Shown in pieces: positions 41,757-52,205 of a DNA stretch of 64,000 nucleotides. The notes below the pieces were generated by a model. It saw only the letters and a list, made by a program, of their open reading frames with translations, was not told the origin of the DNA and searched no databases. The DNA is taken from NCBI RefSeq assembly GCF_032118995.1, contig NC_092669.1, positions 682,001 to 746,000 on the forward strand. The letters run 5' to 3'. How positions within the stretch are numbered: the stretch's first letter is position 1; every line of letters starts with the position of its first letter. The DNA is from Asterias amurensis. Its lineage: Eukaryota; Echinodermata; Asteroidea; Forcipulatida; Asteriidae. Both the position numbers and the translations under genes were made by a program.

Positions 41757-43067
41757 CTATCCAGTGTGGACACGCTGATGGACATGGAGGGACTTTAAAT
41801 ATGGAAACTCTTTCCCACAAGTACCACAAACAAACGGTTTCTCTCCAGTGTGGACACGCTGATGCTCTTTCAGTGAAGATTTAAATGAGAAGGTTTTTCC
41901 GCAGATATCACAAACAAATGGTTTCTCTCCAGTGTGGATACGCTGATGTTTGTTAACAGACGACGTTGACGAAAAGTTTTTACCACAAATATCACAAGCA
42001 AACGGTTTCTCTCCAGTGTGGGTAAGCTCATGATTTGTCAGGTGTGCTTTCCTCGAGAAAGCTTTTCCACAATAGTCACAAACAAATGGTTTTTCTCCAG
42101 TGTGAATATGCTGATGTTTGGTCAGATAGGATTTTATGGAGAAGGTTTGTCCACAAAGATCACAAACAAATGGTTTCTCATCAGAATGGATACTTCGTTG
42201 GTGAGCGGAAAGAGCTGATGTCTGCGCAAAAGCTTTTCCACAAAAGCTACAGACAAATGGTTTCTCTCCAGAGTGGGTACGCCGATGAAGGATAACATAC
42301 CCTTTATTCGAAAAAGTTTGGCCACAAGTCTCACAAGCAAATGGTTTCTCTCCAGTGTGGATACGCCGATGGTCTGTCAGGTGCGTTTTCTTTGTGAAAG
42401 TTTTTTCACATAAGTCACAAGCGAATGGTTTCTCTCCAGTGTGGACACGCTGATGGTTTATCAGGGTGGATTTGAGAGAGAAGGATTTTCCACACAGGTG
42501 GCAAACAAATGGTTTCTCTCCAGTGTGGATGCGCTGATGGTTGGTTAGGGACTTTAAATATGGAAACTCTTTTCCACAAGTGCCACAAACAAATGATTTC
42601 TCTCCAGTGTGGACACGCTGATGTCTAGTCAGGGCTGATTTCTTTATGAAACCTTTTCCACAAAGATCGCACACAAATGGATTCGCTCCAGAGTGGACAA
42701 CAACCTGATGGCGCGTCAGGTTATACTTTTCAGAGAAGGTTTGTCCACATAGATCACAAACAAGTGATTTCTTTGCAGTGTGGACACGGTGATGCTGATG
42801 ACGGTTCAGGTTCTCCTTACGTGAAAACGCTTTTCCACAAAAATCACAAACAAATGATCTCTCTCCAGAGTGGACGAGCTGATGGGAAGTCAGGTGTGCT
42901 TTTCGTATGAAAGATTTTCCACAAATGTCACAAATGAATGAATTCTCTCTAGTGTGGATTCTCTGGTGGTTGACCATGCTGCTTTTAAGTGAAAAATCTT
43001 GACCACAAACGTCACAAACAAATGGTTTCTCTTTGGTGTGGGCATGTTGACTGCGTGTCAGTGGCAT
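41757..43067 (-). CDS. C2H2 zinc-finger protein ZNF1, 15 fingers
   Basis: A 436-aa protein made almost wholly of C2H2 fingers joined by TGEKPF linkers; a predicted nuclear DNA-binding protein with unknown targets. Fifteen fingers run from residue 17 to the end, with no KRAB, SCAN or BTB domain. Finger 3 (RHQHHRVH) and finger 10 (AHQRSIH) have altered His spacing. Fingers 6 and 15 are nearly identical (CGTCGKEFPYLKSL), so finger 15 looks like a copy. The protein stops directly in the last linker (QRVHTG). An in-frame stop lies upstream of the ATG, and a damaged finger-like NICGEYCH precedes it. A good acceptor at 43,205-43,207 suggests a single ORF-bearing exon with a non-coding exon upstream. 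Confidence 0.9.
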   Translation of the reverse strand: MPLTRSQHAHTKEKPFVCDVCGQDFSLKSSMVNHQRIHTRENSFICDICGKSFIRKAHLTSHQLVHSGERSFVCDFCGKAFSRKENLNRHQHHRVHTAKKSLVCDLCGQTFSEKYNLTRHQVVVHSGANPFVCDLCGKGFIKKSALTRHQRVHTGEKSFVCGTCGKEFPYLKSLTNHQRIHTGEKPFVCHLCGKSFSLKSTLINHQRVHTGEKPFACDLCEKTFTKKTHLTDHRRIHTGEKPFACETCGQTFSNKGYVILHRRTHSGEKPFVCSFCGKAFAQTSALSAHQRSIHSDEKPFVCDLCGQTFSIKSYLTKHQHIHTGEKPFVCDYCGKAFSRKAHLTNHELTHTGEKPFACDICGKNFSSTSSVNKHQRIHTGEKPFVCDICGKTFSFKSSLKEHQRVHTGEKPFVCGTCGKEFPYLKSLHVHQRVHTG

Positions 43068-43204
43068 TCTATGGCAGTATTCTCCACATATATTGCTGGA
43101 CTATAAATGTAATTCCTCCTTGACCAATTCCCACAAATGGAGTCAAAACAAACAAAGTCTCTTCACAGTAGACTGTGATGCACGGATTATGTGTTTTCTT
43201 AGCA
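43068..43204 (-). other. 5' UTR part of the ZNF1 exon
   Basis: A long T-run ending CAG sets the acceptor; the leader holds a six-codon upstream ORF (ATGTGGAGA... ending at TAG) that stops just before the main ATG. The duplication breakpoint at about 43,076 lies inside this leader. Confidence 0.45.
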
Positions 43205-43307
43205 CTGAAAAAAAAATCAGCAAATTAATGATTTGGACTATGATCCAAAGATATTTTTAGGGCCTACATGTTTGTTATCTATGATAACTTTGTACAAAAA
43301 CACTTCT

Positions 43308-43660
43308 TTAAAGGCAGTGGACACTATTGGTAATCGTCAAAGACTAAACTTCACAGTTGGTTTATCTCAACATATATGCATAAAATAACAAACCTGTGAA
43401 AATTTGAGCTCAATCGGTCATCGAACTTGCGAGATAATAACGAAAGAAAAAAACACCCTTGTCACACAAAGTTGTGTGCGTTTAGATGGTTGATTTTGAG
43501 ACCTCAAGTTCTAAATCTGAGGTCTCTAAATCAAATCCGTTGAAAATTACTTCTTTCTCGAAAACTATGGCACTTCAGAGGGAGCCGTTTTGCACACCGA
43601 GAAAGGTTTTATGCTAATAATTATTTTGAGTAATTACCAATATGTGTCCACTGCCTTTAA
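43308..43660. mobile_element. MITE, family alpha, complete (copy A)
   Basis: TTAA at 43,308-43,311 and 43,657-43,660 around 345 bp, with AGGCAGTGGACACTATTGG at the left and GTGTCCACTGCCT at the right. The same insertion is in copy B at 50,996-51,349, so it predates the duplication. Confidence 0.9.
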
Positions 43661-43718
43661 GTAATGGACAGCTTTGGTAATAACGTAAACAATTAGTCAC
43701 CATAAAAACTTACAGTAT

Positions 43719-43941
43719 GGGTGCGTTCGTTTAGCTTCCCTGGGTCGACCCCGTTGTGTGGCAGGTTTTTTTTCCAGGACGAACGTGGGTAATTATCTAC
43801 ACACGTTTGTCCTGGAAAAAGAAAACGCCACACACCGGGGTCGACCCGGGGTAGCCCCACTTCTGTGGCCAAGGATTCAGCTATCCTTGACCACACAAGT
43901 GGGGCTAGACCCGGGGCCGGGGAAGCTAATCGAACGCACCC
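43719..43941. mobile_element. 223-bp multi-hairpin element (copy A)
   Basis: Termini GGGTGCGTTCGTTTAGCTTC and GAAGCTAATCGAACGCACCC are inverted. Inside are two further hairpins: TTCCAGGACGAACGTG against CACACGTTTGTCCTGGAA, and GCCCCACTTCTGTGG against CCACACAAGTGGGGC. The duplicate is at 51,408-51,630. Confidence 0.85.
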
Positions 43942-44157
43942 ACTGTATTGTTATTGTAGTTACATCCCACATAATGGTGCATGCGTATGTGCACCTGGCG
44001 TGGTACGTGCGTTATTATTTTCTAAATCTAATCTCAACAAAAACTAAAAAAGCATGCACGCTTATTACAAAAACCGTGGACGCTAACTTAAGCAAGTTAG
44101 AAATACACACAATAACTGTTTAGTAAATTTATAAATTAGTGAAATTAAGTTACGTAC

Positions 44158-44520
44158 CAATTTAGAACAGACGATTGCTGTATGAACGATCAGATCCAGA
44201 TTTTGTTGTACTGTTTAAAAATGCCCCCGCGATCGAGCGAGCGAGAAGTTTCACATGGCGCCCTCTATAGTCATAAGCCACCGTGGTGACGAGAGGGATG
44301 GGCGGGGCTGCGTGAGTGGAGACAACACCCCCTCCCTCTGCTGTGTTCGTTAGTTTGTTTGTTTGTTTATTTGTTTGTTTGTTTGTTTGTTTGTTTGTCT
44401 GTTTGCTTGTTTGTTTTATTTTTGTTCAGTGCAAAAATGAGTGATTTCTCCAGCTGCAGCCTCGGCAACTAAATCGGAAACGTGTTCCGTCCGTCATCTT
44501 GAACTGGGCCCAATTTCATA
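44158..44520 (-). promoter_or_regulatory. Presumed ZNF1 promoter and first non-coding exon
   Basis: A CpG-rich patch (44,225-44,325) with a GC box (GGGCGGGG) stands out in AT-rich DNA. A minus-strand donor GTACGT at 44,157 would close a first exon that could splice to the acceptor at 43,205. A (GTTT)n microsatellite lies at 44,351-44,415. The role is inferred from composition and position. The duplicate (51,847-52,205) lies upstream of ZNF2. Confidence 0.35.
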
Positions 44521-44736
44521 GACCTGCTAAGCACAAACATTTGCTTATCAAGAAATTTCCTCCTTGATAAAAGAAAAACAGGATTGATTTCCATTTTTTG
44601 CATATAATTGTATATTTTGCAAAATCACAAGGAAATTTGATTGGTAATCCTGTTTTTATCAAGGGAGAAATTTCATGCTCAGCAATTTAAGCAATGTTTT
44701 GTGCTTAGCACTAAGCAGCCCTATAAAATTGGGCCC
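44516..44736. mobile_element. MITE, family eta (copy A)
   Basis: Both termini kept: GGGCCCAATTTCATAGACC and CCCTATAAAATTGGGCCC. The arms TCCTTGATAAAAG and TTTTTATCAAGGGAGAAATT mirror each other. The duplicate is at 52,203-52,445. Confidence 0.85.
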
Positions 44737-44944
44737 TGATGCCCCAGGTATCAGGTGGTTTCCTTTAGTAATAATTAAATAATTAAATCAATATATAAAA
44801 TAAAGAAATAAAAAATATCAATGAATAAAAAATAATAAAAAAAATTAAAAAATTAAGGTCACTTTAGTTTAACCAGAGGATGTCCATCAATGGTGTAGTT
44901 TTTCAGTAAAAGGGTTAAAACAACCAAATCAAAACAAATTGAAG

Positions 44945-46090
44945 GTTCTTTATTTGTATTCCAAAATTATTTTTTATTCCCATTTGGCCCTGCGAACAAG
45001 CTAACATGTTAAAAGTAAACATAAAATCACATGATACAATTACGATATAAAAATTACGTAAAACATTAAAGAATGTTACGGAAAATTAAAAGCAATAAAA
45101 TTACTAACAAAAAATAAGAGTAAAAAAAAATAATACAAGAGTAAATTTTTACTGTCACAGAAGATGATAAAATGATAATGTACAATAATACAAGGCTGGA
45201 AAAACTGCTAAGAAGTACAAAAAAGCGACTCACAATATGTACAGAGTATAAATTAAAGGAACACGTTGCCTTGGAGCGGTCGAGTTGGTCTTTGAAAAGC
45301 GTTTGTAACCGTTTTTTATAAAATACATATAGGTAGAAAGATGTTGTAAAAGTATAATACAATGATCCACACAAACATGCCTCGAAATTGCGTGGTTTTC
45401 CTTTTACCTCGTCGACTAACACGTCGGCCATTTATGGGGGTCAAAATTTTGACCCCCATAAATGGCCGACCATGTTAGTTCGCACAGTAGAAGGAAAACC
45501 ACGCAATTTCGAGGCAAACTTGTGTTGATCATTGTATTCTACTTTTAAAACATCTTTCCAACCATATGCATTTTATAAAAAACGGTTACAAACGCTTTTG
45601 TTTTGACCAACTCGTCCGATCCAAGGCAACGTGTTCCTTTAAGCGATTAAGAAATCAAAAAGCTCGGTTTTAAAAACAGAGAGGGACTCAATTTTCCTCA
45701 GACTAATTGGCAGATCGTTCCACATTTTGGCCCCAGAAAAGGCAAAGCTTGAGCACAAGCTTTCTGTCTTTGCCATGGGAACTCTCAGAGTAAGGTTGTC
45801 ATTTTGTCGAGTGGAACGGCTGTTCGTGCAATGGTTGAATAGTTTTGCCATGTACTCTTGGCATAGATGATGAATGCATTTATACACGAGCATATTTTTT
45901 CATACAAATTCTCTCGGCAAAAGCTAACCAGTTCAGTTCATTAAACATATCAGTCGAGGAAGTTCGGTAGGGGCAACCAAGGATTAATCTGGCGGCTCTT
46001 TTCAATAGTCAGTTCAACAGGTCACTCTATGCGTTGTATCGGCCTCCCCAAACCGTACAACAACAGACTCGGTAACAAAAAGTTGTAACC
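44945..46090 (-). mobile_element. LINE 3' fragment (copy A)
   Basis: On the minus strand the C-terminal end of a non-LTR retrotransposon polymerase protein is readable in pieces: LLLYGLGRPIQRIE, LLKRAARLILGCPYRTSS and, ending at 45,646, FAFSGAKMWNDLPISLRKIE. The CR1/L2-like pattern is R-SFAFSGAK-WN-LP. The 3' UTR follows to an AATAAA-bearing end near 44,945. At least two frame breaks separate the pieces and the whole 5' part is absent, so it is dead. A beta MITE splits the 3' UTR. Confidence 0.75.
45253..45642. mobile_element. Full hairpin MITE, family beta (copy A only)
   Basis: 382 bp (45,257-45,638) between TTAA at 45,253-45,256 and 45,639-45,642. Left AGGAACACGTTGCCTTGGAG, right CCAAGGCAACGTGTTCCT. 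The arms, about 190 bp each, meet at a centre reading CAAAATTTTG. Copy B lacks the element and holds a single TTAA at 53,210-53,213. Confidence 0.95.
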
Positions 46091-46162
46091 CACGTATGCA
46101 TATGCAATCGTGTCTGGGGTGAAAAAACCTTTCGGTGGACATAAAATGACTGTACATCATAC

Positions 46163-46284
46163 CGAATATCAGTAACAAGCAATATGCAACAAATGGAAAT
46201 TTGGTTGGTAATCCTGTTTTTATCTAAGAAGAAATTTCATGCTAAGCAAATTTTTGTGCTTAGCAGCTCTTTGAAATTGGGCCC
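46163..46284. mobile_element. Half MITE, family eta (copy A)
   Basis: Starts abruptly at ATATCAGTAACAAGCAATAT and ends TTGAAATTGGGCCC; only the right half is present. The duplicate is at about 53,585-53,706. Confidence 0.7.
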
Positions 46285-46320
46285 AGATCTACTTGTTCTA
46301 TTCTAAACAAACATAGTCAA

Positions 46321-46685
46321 TTAATAAACTGGACACTATTGCAGTATTGGTAATTACTCAAAATAATTGTTAGCATCAAAACCTTCTTGGTAACGAGCAA
46401 TGGAGAGCTGTTTATAGTAATGGTTTAAAACATTGTTATACGGCTGCCTCTGAAGTAACATAATTTTTGAGAAAGAAGTAATTTTCACTTAAATATTTGA
46501 ATTGAATTTGAGAACTCAGTCTCGAATTCAAGCATTTGAAAGCACACTTGCTTGTGTGACAATGGTGTATTTCCTACCATTGGTCTCTCGCAACTTCGAT
46601 GACCAATTGAGTCTAAATTTTCATCAGTTTTGTTCGTTATTGTATGCAAATGTTGAGATATAACAAAGGTGTCCAGTGCCTTTAA
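46321..46685. mobile_element. MITE, family alpha, damaged left end (copy A)
   Basis: The left end reads TTAATAAACTGGACACTATT and the right GTGTCCAGTGCC then TTAA (46,682-46,685). The duplicate is at 53,743-54,107. Confidence 0.8.
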
Positions 46686-46744
46686 AAAAAAAATTGAACA
46701 CTTAACCATTGAAAATTATATTCCCTGTAACAACTGATCTATTC

Positions 46745-47140
46745 TAAACAGGCACAATTGGTAAATGGTAGTTACTCAAAATAATTATTAGCATCAAAAC
46801 CTACCTGGTAACGAGTAATGGGGAGATGTTGATAGTATGACACATTGTGAGAAACGGCTCCTGCTGAAGCAACATAGTTTTTGAAATAGAAGTAATTCTC
46901 ATCAAAATATTTGAATTAAATTTGAGACCTCAGCTGAGGTCTAGAACTCCAGCATTTGAAAGCACACTTGTGCAACAATGGTGTTTTTTCCTTCCATTAT
47001 TCTCTTGCTACTTCGACGACCAATTGAGTCTAAATTTACCCCTTTTTTGTTATTTTATGCATACATGTACATGTACATGTATACAGGTATGTTGAGATAC
47101 ATCAAGTGAAAATACAATACCGAAGGTGTCCAGTGGCTTC
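46745..47140. mobile_element. MITE, family alpha, diverged (copy A)
   Basis: Recognised by TTACTCAAAATAATTATTAG, GAGAAACGGCTCCTGCTGAA and GGTGTCCAGTGGC. Contains a (TACATG)n stretch. The duplicate is at about 54,178-54,565. Confidence 0.7.
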
Positions 47141-47789
47141 AAAATAAAAATTATGAACACATAATTATTAAGAATTATATTCACTGGGACACCTAATGTT
47201 CTTGTTCTATATATTCTAAACATACATAGTCAATTAAAATAAAATTTATGGTTACAAAACTAATGAGAAGTCTATTCCCTGTGACACCAGTTCTACTTTT
47301 TCATAATTCTTAAAATACTTAGGCAATTAAAATAAAAACAATTGGTTACAAGATTATTAGAATTTTATTCCCTAGAACAACGGATGTACTTGTTCTGTTC
47401 TAAACCAGTCATCTAAGGGAAGCTTTCTACTATCATTATCTTCAAACTGTGTGAGTTTAATGTATATCTTTCCTACAAAAAGTACCCAGACCCTTGTTCA
47501 GTCACAAGTTGACTGACCCCATACTGGATATCATTGATTGGGTCTGCAATCTAAGCTTAAAGGGTTACGTTGCCTTGGATTGGGCGAGTTGGCGCTTGAA
47601 GGCGCTTGAAACCGTTTATTATGAAAACATGCCTCAAAGTTGCATGGTGTTCCTTAATACAACACGTGAACTAACACATTCAGCCGTTTTGTAGTTAAAA
47701 AAGTAACAGGAAAACCACGCCATTTCCATGCATACTTCATCCGTGTTCCCAAGTTTCGTTGAGCATACTGCTTAGTTAGAACGGATCAT
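47141..47789. other. ZNF2 3' flank with MITE relics
   Basis: Right half of a gamma element at 47,413-47,494 and an eroded beta element from TTAA at 47,557-47,560 (AGGGTTACGTTGCCTTGG) to about 47,740. These probably lie in the ZNF2 3' UTR. No gene. Confidence 0.55.
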
Positions 47790-49253
47790 TTAATTATTTT
47801 CCTGCGGTCGATGCTCACGCTGCTGATGGCCGGTCAGAGAACGTTTGTGTGAAAAAGCTTTTCCACAAATGAGACAGAGATATGGTTTTTCCCCAGTGTG
47901 GACCCGCTGATGACTAGTTAAATTAGTTTTCTGAAAGAAAGATTTTCCGCAAATATCACAAACAAATGGTGTCTCTCCAGTGTGTATTAGGTTATGGGCT
48001 TGCAAGTGAGATTTTCGTGAAAATGCTTTTCCGCAAATGTCACAAACAAATGGTTTCACTCCAGTGTGGATTCTCAGGTGGCCATATAGGGAATTTTGAA
48101 TCGAAAATGCTTTTCCACAAATGTGACAAACAAATGGTTTCTCTCCAGTGTGGACTCTCTGGTGGCCATATAGGGAATTTTGAATCGAAAATGCTTTTCC
48201 ACAAATGTGGCAAACAAATGGTTTCTCTCCAAAGTGGATTCTCTGGTGTCCAGCAAAGTTGATTTGATTTGAAAGTTGAGTTGATTGTCCACAAACTCCA
48301 TGTTTCTCTCCAGTGTGAACTCTTAAGTGAGTCCTTAAATTGCTTTTTTGAGCAAATGCTTTTTCACAAATGTCACAAACAAATGGTTTCTCTCCAGTGT
48401 GGACACGCAGATGCAAACCCAATTGTTGTTTTGAAGGAAATGCTCTTCCACAAATCTCACAAAGAAATGGTTTCTCTCCAGTGTGGACCAGCTGATGGCG
48501 TGCCAGTGACGATTTATGAGAGAAAGCTTCTCCACAAACATCACAAACAAACGGTCTCTCTCCAGTGTGGACACGCTGATGATCTATCAGTGAACGCCTA
48601 GATGAATACGATCTTCCGCACAATTCACAAACACATTGTCTTTCCCCGGTGTGGAAACGCTTATGGATAGTCAGATTAAATTTTTGTGAAAAAGCTTTTC
48701 CACTAATATCACAAACGAATGGTTTCTCTCCAGTGTGGACACGCTGATGATCTATCAGTGAACGCCTATATGAATACGATCTTCCGCACAATTCACAAAC
48801 ACATGGCCTTTCCCCGGTGTGGACACGCTGATGGACAGTCAGGTTAGACTTTTGTGAAAAAGCTTTTCCACAAATATCACAAACGAATGGTTTCTCTCCA
48901 GTGTGGGTACGCTTATGAACAGTCAGGTTAATTTTTTGTTTGTAGGCATGTCCACAAATTTCACAAACAAATGGTCTTTCTCCGGTGTGGGTACGCGTAT
49001 GAACAGTCAGGTTACTTTTGTGTGTGTAGGCATTTCCACAAATGTCACAAACAAGCGGTTTCTCGCCAGGTTGGGTACGCTGATGGTCAGTCTGGGGAAG
49101 TGTCCGTGAGCAGGATTTTCCAAAAGTTTCACAAACAATTGATTTTTCTCCAGTGTGGACTCTTTGGTGCTTTCTTAGTTTGTGTTTTTGAGAGAACGAC
49201 TTGCTACACACATCACATACAAATTCAAATGTCTTCTTCCGCTCACAATTCAT
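47790..49253 (-). CDS. C2H2 zinc-finger protein ZNF2, 17 fingers
   Basis: 487 aa from the first ATG (49,253; an in-frame stop lies 12 bp upstream). After a 10-residue leader, 17 finger units fill the protein with TGEKPFVCD linkers. Three units are damaged: finger 2 (CETFGK, HQRTQ) has lost ligands, finger 7 reads CDISGK with one Cys changed to Ser, and finger 12 (VCGQSTQLSNQ) lacks the second Cys. Fingers 5-6 and 7-8 are a duplicated pair, absent from the sister gene ZNF3. Fingers 13 and 14 are near-identical (SIQNSLYGH). Predicted nuclear DNA-binding protein; no effector domain seen. Confidence 0.9.
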   Translation of the reverse strand: MNCERKKTFEFVCDVCSKSFSQKHKLRKHQRVHTGEKSIVCETFGKSCSRTLPQTDHQRTQPGEKPLVCDICGNAYTHKSNLTVHTRTHTGERPFVCEICGHAYKQKINLTVHKRTHTGEKPFVCDICGKAFSQKSNLTVHQRVHTGERPCVCELCGRSYSYRRSLIDHQRVHTGEKPFVCDISGKAFSQKFNLTIHKRFHTGERQCVCELCGRSYSSRRSLIDHQRVHTGERPFVCDVCGEAFSHKSSLARHQLVHTGEKPFLCEICGRAFPSKQQLGLHLRVHTGEKPFVCDICEKAFAQKSNLRTHLRVHTGEKHGVCGQSTQLSNQINFAGHQRIHFGEKPFVCHICGKAFSIQNSLYGHQRVHTGEKPFVCHICGKAFSIQNSLYGHLRIHTGVKPFVCDICGKAFSRKSHLQAHNLIHTGETPFVCDICGKSFFQKTNLTSHQRVHTGEKPYLCLICGKAFSHKRSLTGHQQREHRPQENN

Positions 49254-49946
49254 GTTCAAAAGTTATTTTAAAACATCATTGCCAACATCACAAATAAACA
49301 GTTTCCCCTCCTCCGTGCGAGTTCGATTTATGATTTAATTTACATCAGCGTCTTTAAGTTCACAGTGGTTGATGACTTTAAAGTCGCAGTGTTACATCAC
49401 TCATCTGCAGAGAAGGCAGAAACAAAACGTGAATTTTTCTACTAATAATTTAATATTATTATTTTTATTATTATTATTATTACTCAAATGACTTTAGTAT
49501 AGGCTTTTGAAATCAATCAATCAATCAGTCAAAGGTCAGATGCTGGAGAACTACTTCTAGCTTAGAAACTATAAGCTCACCCTTTCTAGAAGTATTGCAG
49601 AACAGTTAAAAATACCACTTGATCATCTGAGTTTTTCCATAAAAAAGAAAAGGATGAGGGCATGTTTTTGTTTTTTCTTTTTTCTTTCAAAGGTGGCCGC
49701 CAAGCATTTATATTCAAACTTGACACCAATTATTCCGTAAAATCACCACTTACTTTATGTAGTTTGTAAAAGATTAGTAAGTTGAATGAAAAATGAACGT
49801 AAAATTTGTTTTTTTGAAAACAAAATGTAAATTAAAAAAATAATTAAACAAAGGATGCGGCCTCAAAATAGGATGGGGACGATTAACTTTTGGCCTTATT
49901 AAAGCATTTTCAACATAAAAGCTCTCTCCAATGGTTTTTGTTTCGT
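49254..49946. other. ZNF2 upstream region (copy A)
   Basis: Contains (ATT)n at 49,455-49,480 and a 46-bp relative of the micro-MITE at 49,553-49,598 (TACTTCTAG ... CTAGAAGTA). No coding sequence. Any promoter here would be ZNF2's own, because copy B has the same region upstream of ZNF3. Confidence 0.45.
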
Positions 49947-50256
49947 TTAAAGGATTTGAGTACTTTTTCAAAATGTCCATAGATTTACATCTTACAGGGT
50001 TTGAAGATAATGATAGTGGAAAGCTTCCGTTCAAATCTTACTTACAGAGGTACTGTAGTTTTTGAGAAATGAGTAAAACGATGAGACGAAAATTATTTTC
50101 ATGACATTATTTTACTCATTTCCCAAAAACTACAGCACCTCAGCACGTAGTATTTTCAGGGAAGCTTTCTACTATCATAATCTTCAAACTGTAAGCTGAA
50201 TGTAAATCTGTGGACATTGTGTTTTTTGTCCTACAGAAGTTACATAGACCCTTTAA
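49947..50256. mobile_element. Hairpin MITE, family gamma (copy A only)
   Basis: 302 bp between TTAA at 49,947-49,950 and 50,253-50,256; left AGGATTTGAGTACTTTTTC, right CAGAAGTTACATAGACCCT. The arms mirror around AAAATTATTTTCATGAC. Copy B has a single TTAA at 57,213-57,216 in otherwise identical flanks (GTTTCGTTTAAATTAGTTGA). Confidence 0.93.
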
Positions 50257-50462
50257 ATTAGTTGACGGAAATTAACATTTTTTCACATACCTGCCATGTA
50301 TCTTGCCTTTATAACCAAAATAAATGTTCTCCCGCAGATTTCGTTGGTACACCACCCATTCCAAAGATCACACACGACCAATGACTCGACTACAATGTAC
50401 ATGTATATGCCTATGCACATATATCACAATCCCCTGTTGGGCTTCCCACAACACACTGCATG

Positions 50463-50766
50463 TTAAAGGCAGTGGGCACTATTGGTAATTGTCAAAGACT
50501 AGCCTTCACAGTCGGTGCTCAACAAATGCATAAAATAACCTGTGAAAATTTGAGCTCAATCGGTCATCGAAGTTGCGAGATATAATAATAAAAGACAAAA
50601 ACACCAGATTAAGTTCTTAATCTGAGGCCTCGAAATCAAATTCGTGGAAAATTACTTCTTTCTCGTTTCGCACAATGTATTATACCACAAACCTCTCCCC
50701 ATTATTACTCGTCACCGAGGAAGGTTTTATGCTAATAATTATTTTGAGTAATTACCAATAGTGTCT
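50463..50766. mobile_element. MITE, family alpha, truncated by the duplication junction
   Basis: The left end is intact (TTAA then AGGCAGTGGGCACTATTGG). The right end stops at CCAATAGTGTC where copy B begins. Its complete counterpart is at 57,421-57,805. Confidence 0.88.
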
Positions 50767-50995
50767 CCACATACATTATATTGCTGGACTATAAATGTTA
50801 TTCCTCCTTGAACAATTCCCACAAATGGAGTCAAAACAAACAAAGTCTCTTCACAGTAGACTGTGATGCACGGATTATGTGTTTTCTTAGCACTGAAAAA
50901 AAAAACAGCAAATTAATGATTTGGACTATGATCCAAAGATATTTTTAGGGCCTACATGTTTGTTTTCTATGATAACTTTGTACAAAAACACTTCT

Positions 50996-51349
50996 TTAAA
51001 GGCAGTGGACACTATTGGTAATCGTCAAAGACTAAACTTCACAGTTGGTTTATCTCAACATATATGCATAAAATAACAAACCTGTGAAAATTTGAGCTCA
51101 ATCGGTCATCGAACTTGCGAGATAATAACGAAAGAAAAAAAAACACCCTTGTCACACAAAGTTGTGTGCGTTTAGATGGTTGATTTTGAGACCTCAAGTT
51201 CTAAATCTGAGGTCTCTAAATCAAATCCGTTGAAAATTACTTCTTTCTCGAAAACTATGGCACTTCAGAGGGAGCCGTTTTGCACACCGAGAAAGGTTTT
51301 ATGCTAATAATTATTTTGAGTAATTACCAATAGTGTCCACTGCCTTTAA
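50996..51349. mobile_element. MITE, family alpha (copy B)
   Basis: Counterpart of 43,308-43,660 with both TTAA flanks kept (50,996-50,999 and 51,346-51,349). Confidence 0.9.
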
Positions 51350-51407
51350 GAAATGGACAGCTTTGGTAATAACGTAAACAATTAGTCGCCATAAAAACTT
51401 ACAGTAT

Positions 51408-51630
51408 GGGTGCGTTCGTTTAGCTTCCCTGGGTCGACCCCGTTTTGTGGCAGGTTTTTTTTCCAGGACGAACGTGGGTAATTATCTACACACGTTTGTC
51501 CTGGAAAAAGAAAACGCCACACACCGGGGTCGACCCGGGGTAGCCCCACTTCTGTGGCTAAGGATTCAGCTATCCTTGACCACACAAGTGGGGCTAGACC
51601 CGGGGACGGGGAAGCTAATCGAACGCACCC
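51408..51630. mobile_element. 223-bp multi-hairpin element (copy B)
   Basis: Counterpart of 43,719-43,941 with three substitutions visible by eye. Confidence 0.85.
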
Positions 51631-51846
51631 ACTGTATTGTTATTGTAGTTACATCCCACATAATGGTGCATGCGTATGTGCACCTGGCGTGGTACGTGCG
51701 TTATTATTTTCTAAATCTAATCTCAACAAAAACTAAAAAAGCATGCACGCTTATTACAAAAACCGTGGACGCTAACTTAAGCAAGTTAGAAATACACACA
51801 ATAACTGTTTAGTAAATTTATAAATTAGTGAAATTAAGTTACGTAC

Positions 51847-52205
51847 CAATTTAGAACAGACGATTGCTGTATGAACGATCAGATCCAGATTTTGTTGTAC
51901 TGTTTAAAAATGCCCCCGCGATCGAGCGAGCGAGAAGTTTCACATGGCGCCCTCTATAGTCATAAGCCACCGTGGTGACGAGAGGGATGGGCGGGGCTGC
52001 GTGAGTGGAGCCAACACCCCCTCCCTCTGCTGTGTTCGTTAGTTTGTTAGTTTGTTTGTTTGTTTATTTGTTTGTTTGTTTGTTTGTTTGTTTGTTTGTC
52101 TGTTTGCTTGTTTTATTTTTGTTCAGTGCAAAAATGAGTGATTTCTCCAGCTGCAGCCTCGGCAACTAAATCGGAAACGTGTTCCGTCCGTCATCTTGAA
52201 CTGGG
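51847..52205 (-). promoter_or_regulatory. Duplicated ZNF1-type promoter, now upstream of ZNF2
   Basis: Copy of the CpG-rich patch with GC box and GTACGT donor. The matching acceptor is copied at about 50,894, so a transcript starting here would run into the ZNF2 region about 1.6 kb further on. The role is inferred. Confidence 0.3.

Larger units (their letters stand above)
43076..50766. repeat. Tandem duplication, copy A (7.7 kb)
   Basis: Matches 50,767 to about 57,790 in the same orientation, differing by roughly 1% where I compared by eye, apart from indels. It spans the ZNF1 leader and presumed promoter, several MITEs, a LINE tail and all of ZNF2. The junction with copy B at 50,766/50,767 fuses an alpha MITE terminus to the ZNF1 leader (AATAGTGTCTCCACAT). 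Confidence 0.95.

Noticed and set aside
43698-44123. Frames over the 223-bp hairpin element in both duplication copies
   Set aside because: They are produced by a GC-rich foldback repeat and continue into non-coding DNA with no domain.
49254-49259. Start of ZNF2 at 49,259 (and of ZNF3 at 56,516)
   Set aside because: That codon is TTG; the first ATG in frame is 6 bp further in, at 49,253 and 56,510, with a stop just upstream.
47966-49297. Several plus-strand frames opposite ZNF2 (and the same opposite ZNF1, ZNF3 and ZNF4)
   Set aside because: The zinc-finger linker repeats leave the antisense frames open; residues such as HKCHKQMVSLQCG are just the reverse of the linker.
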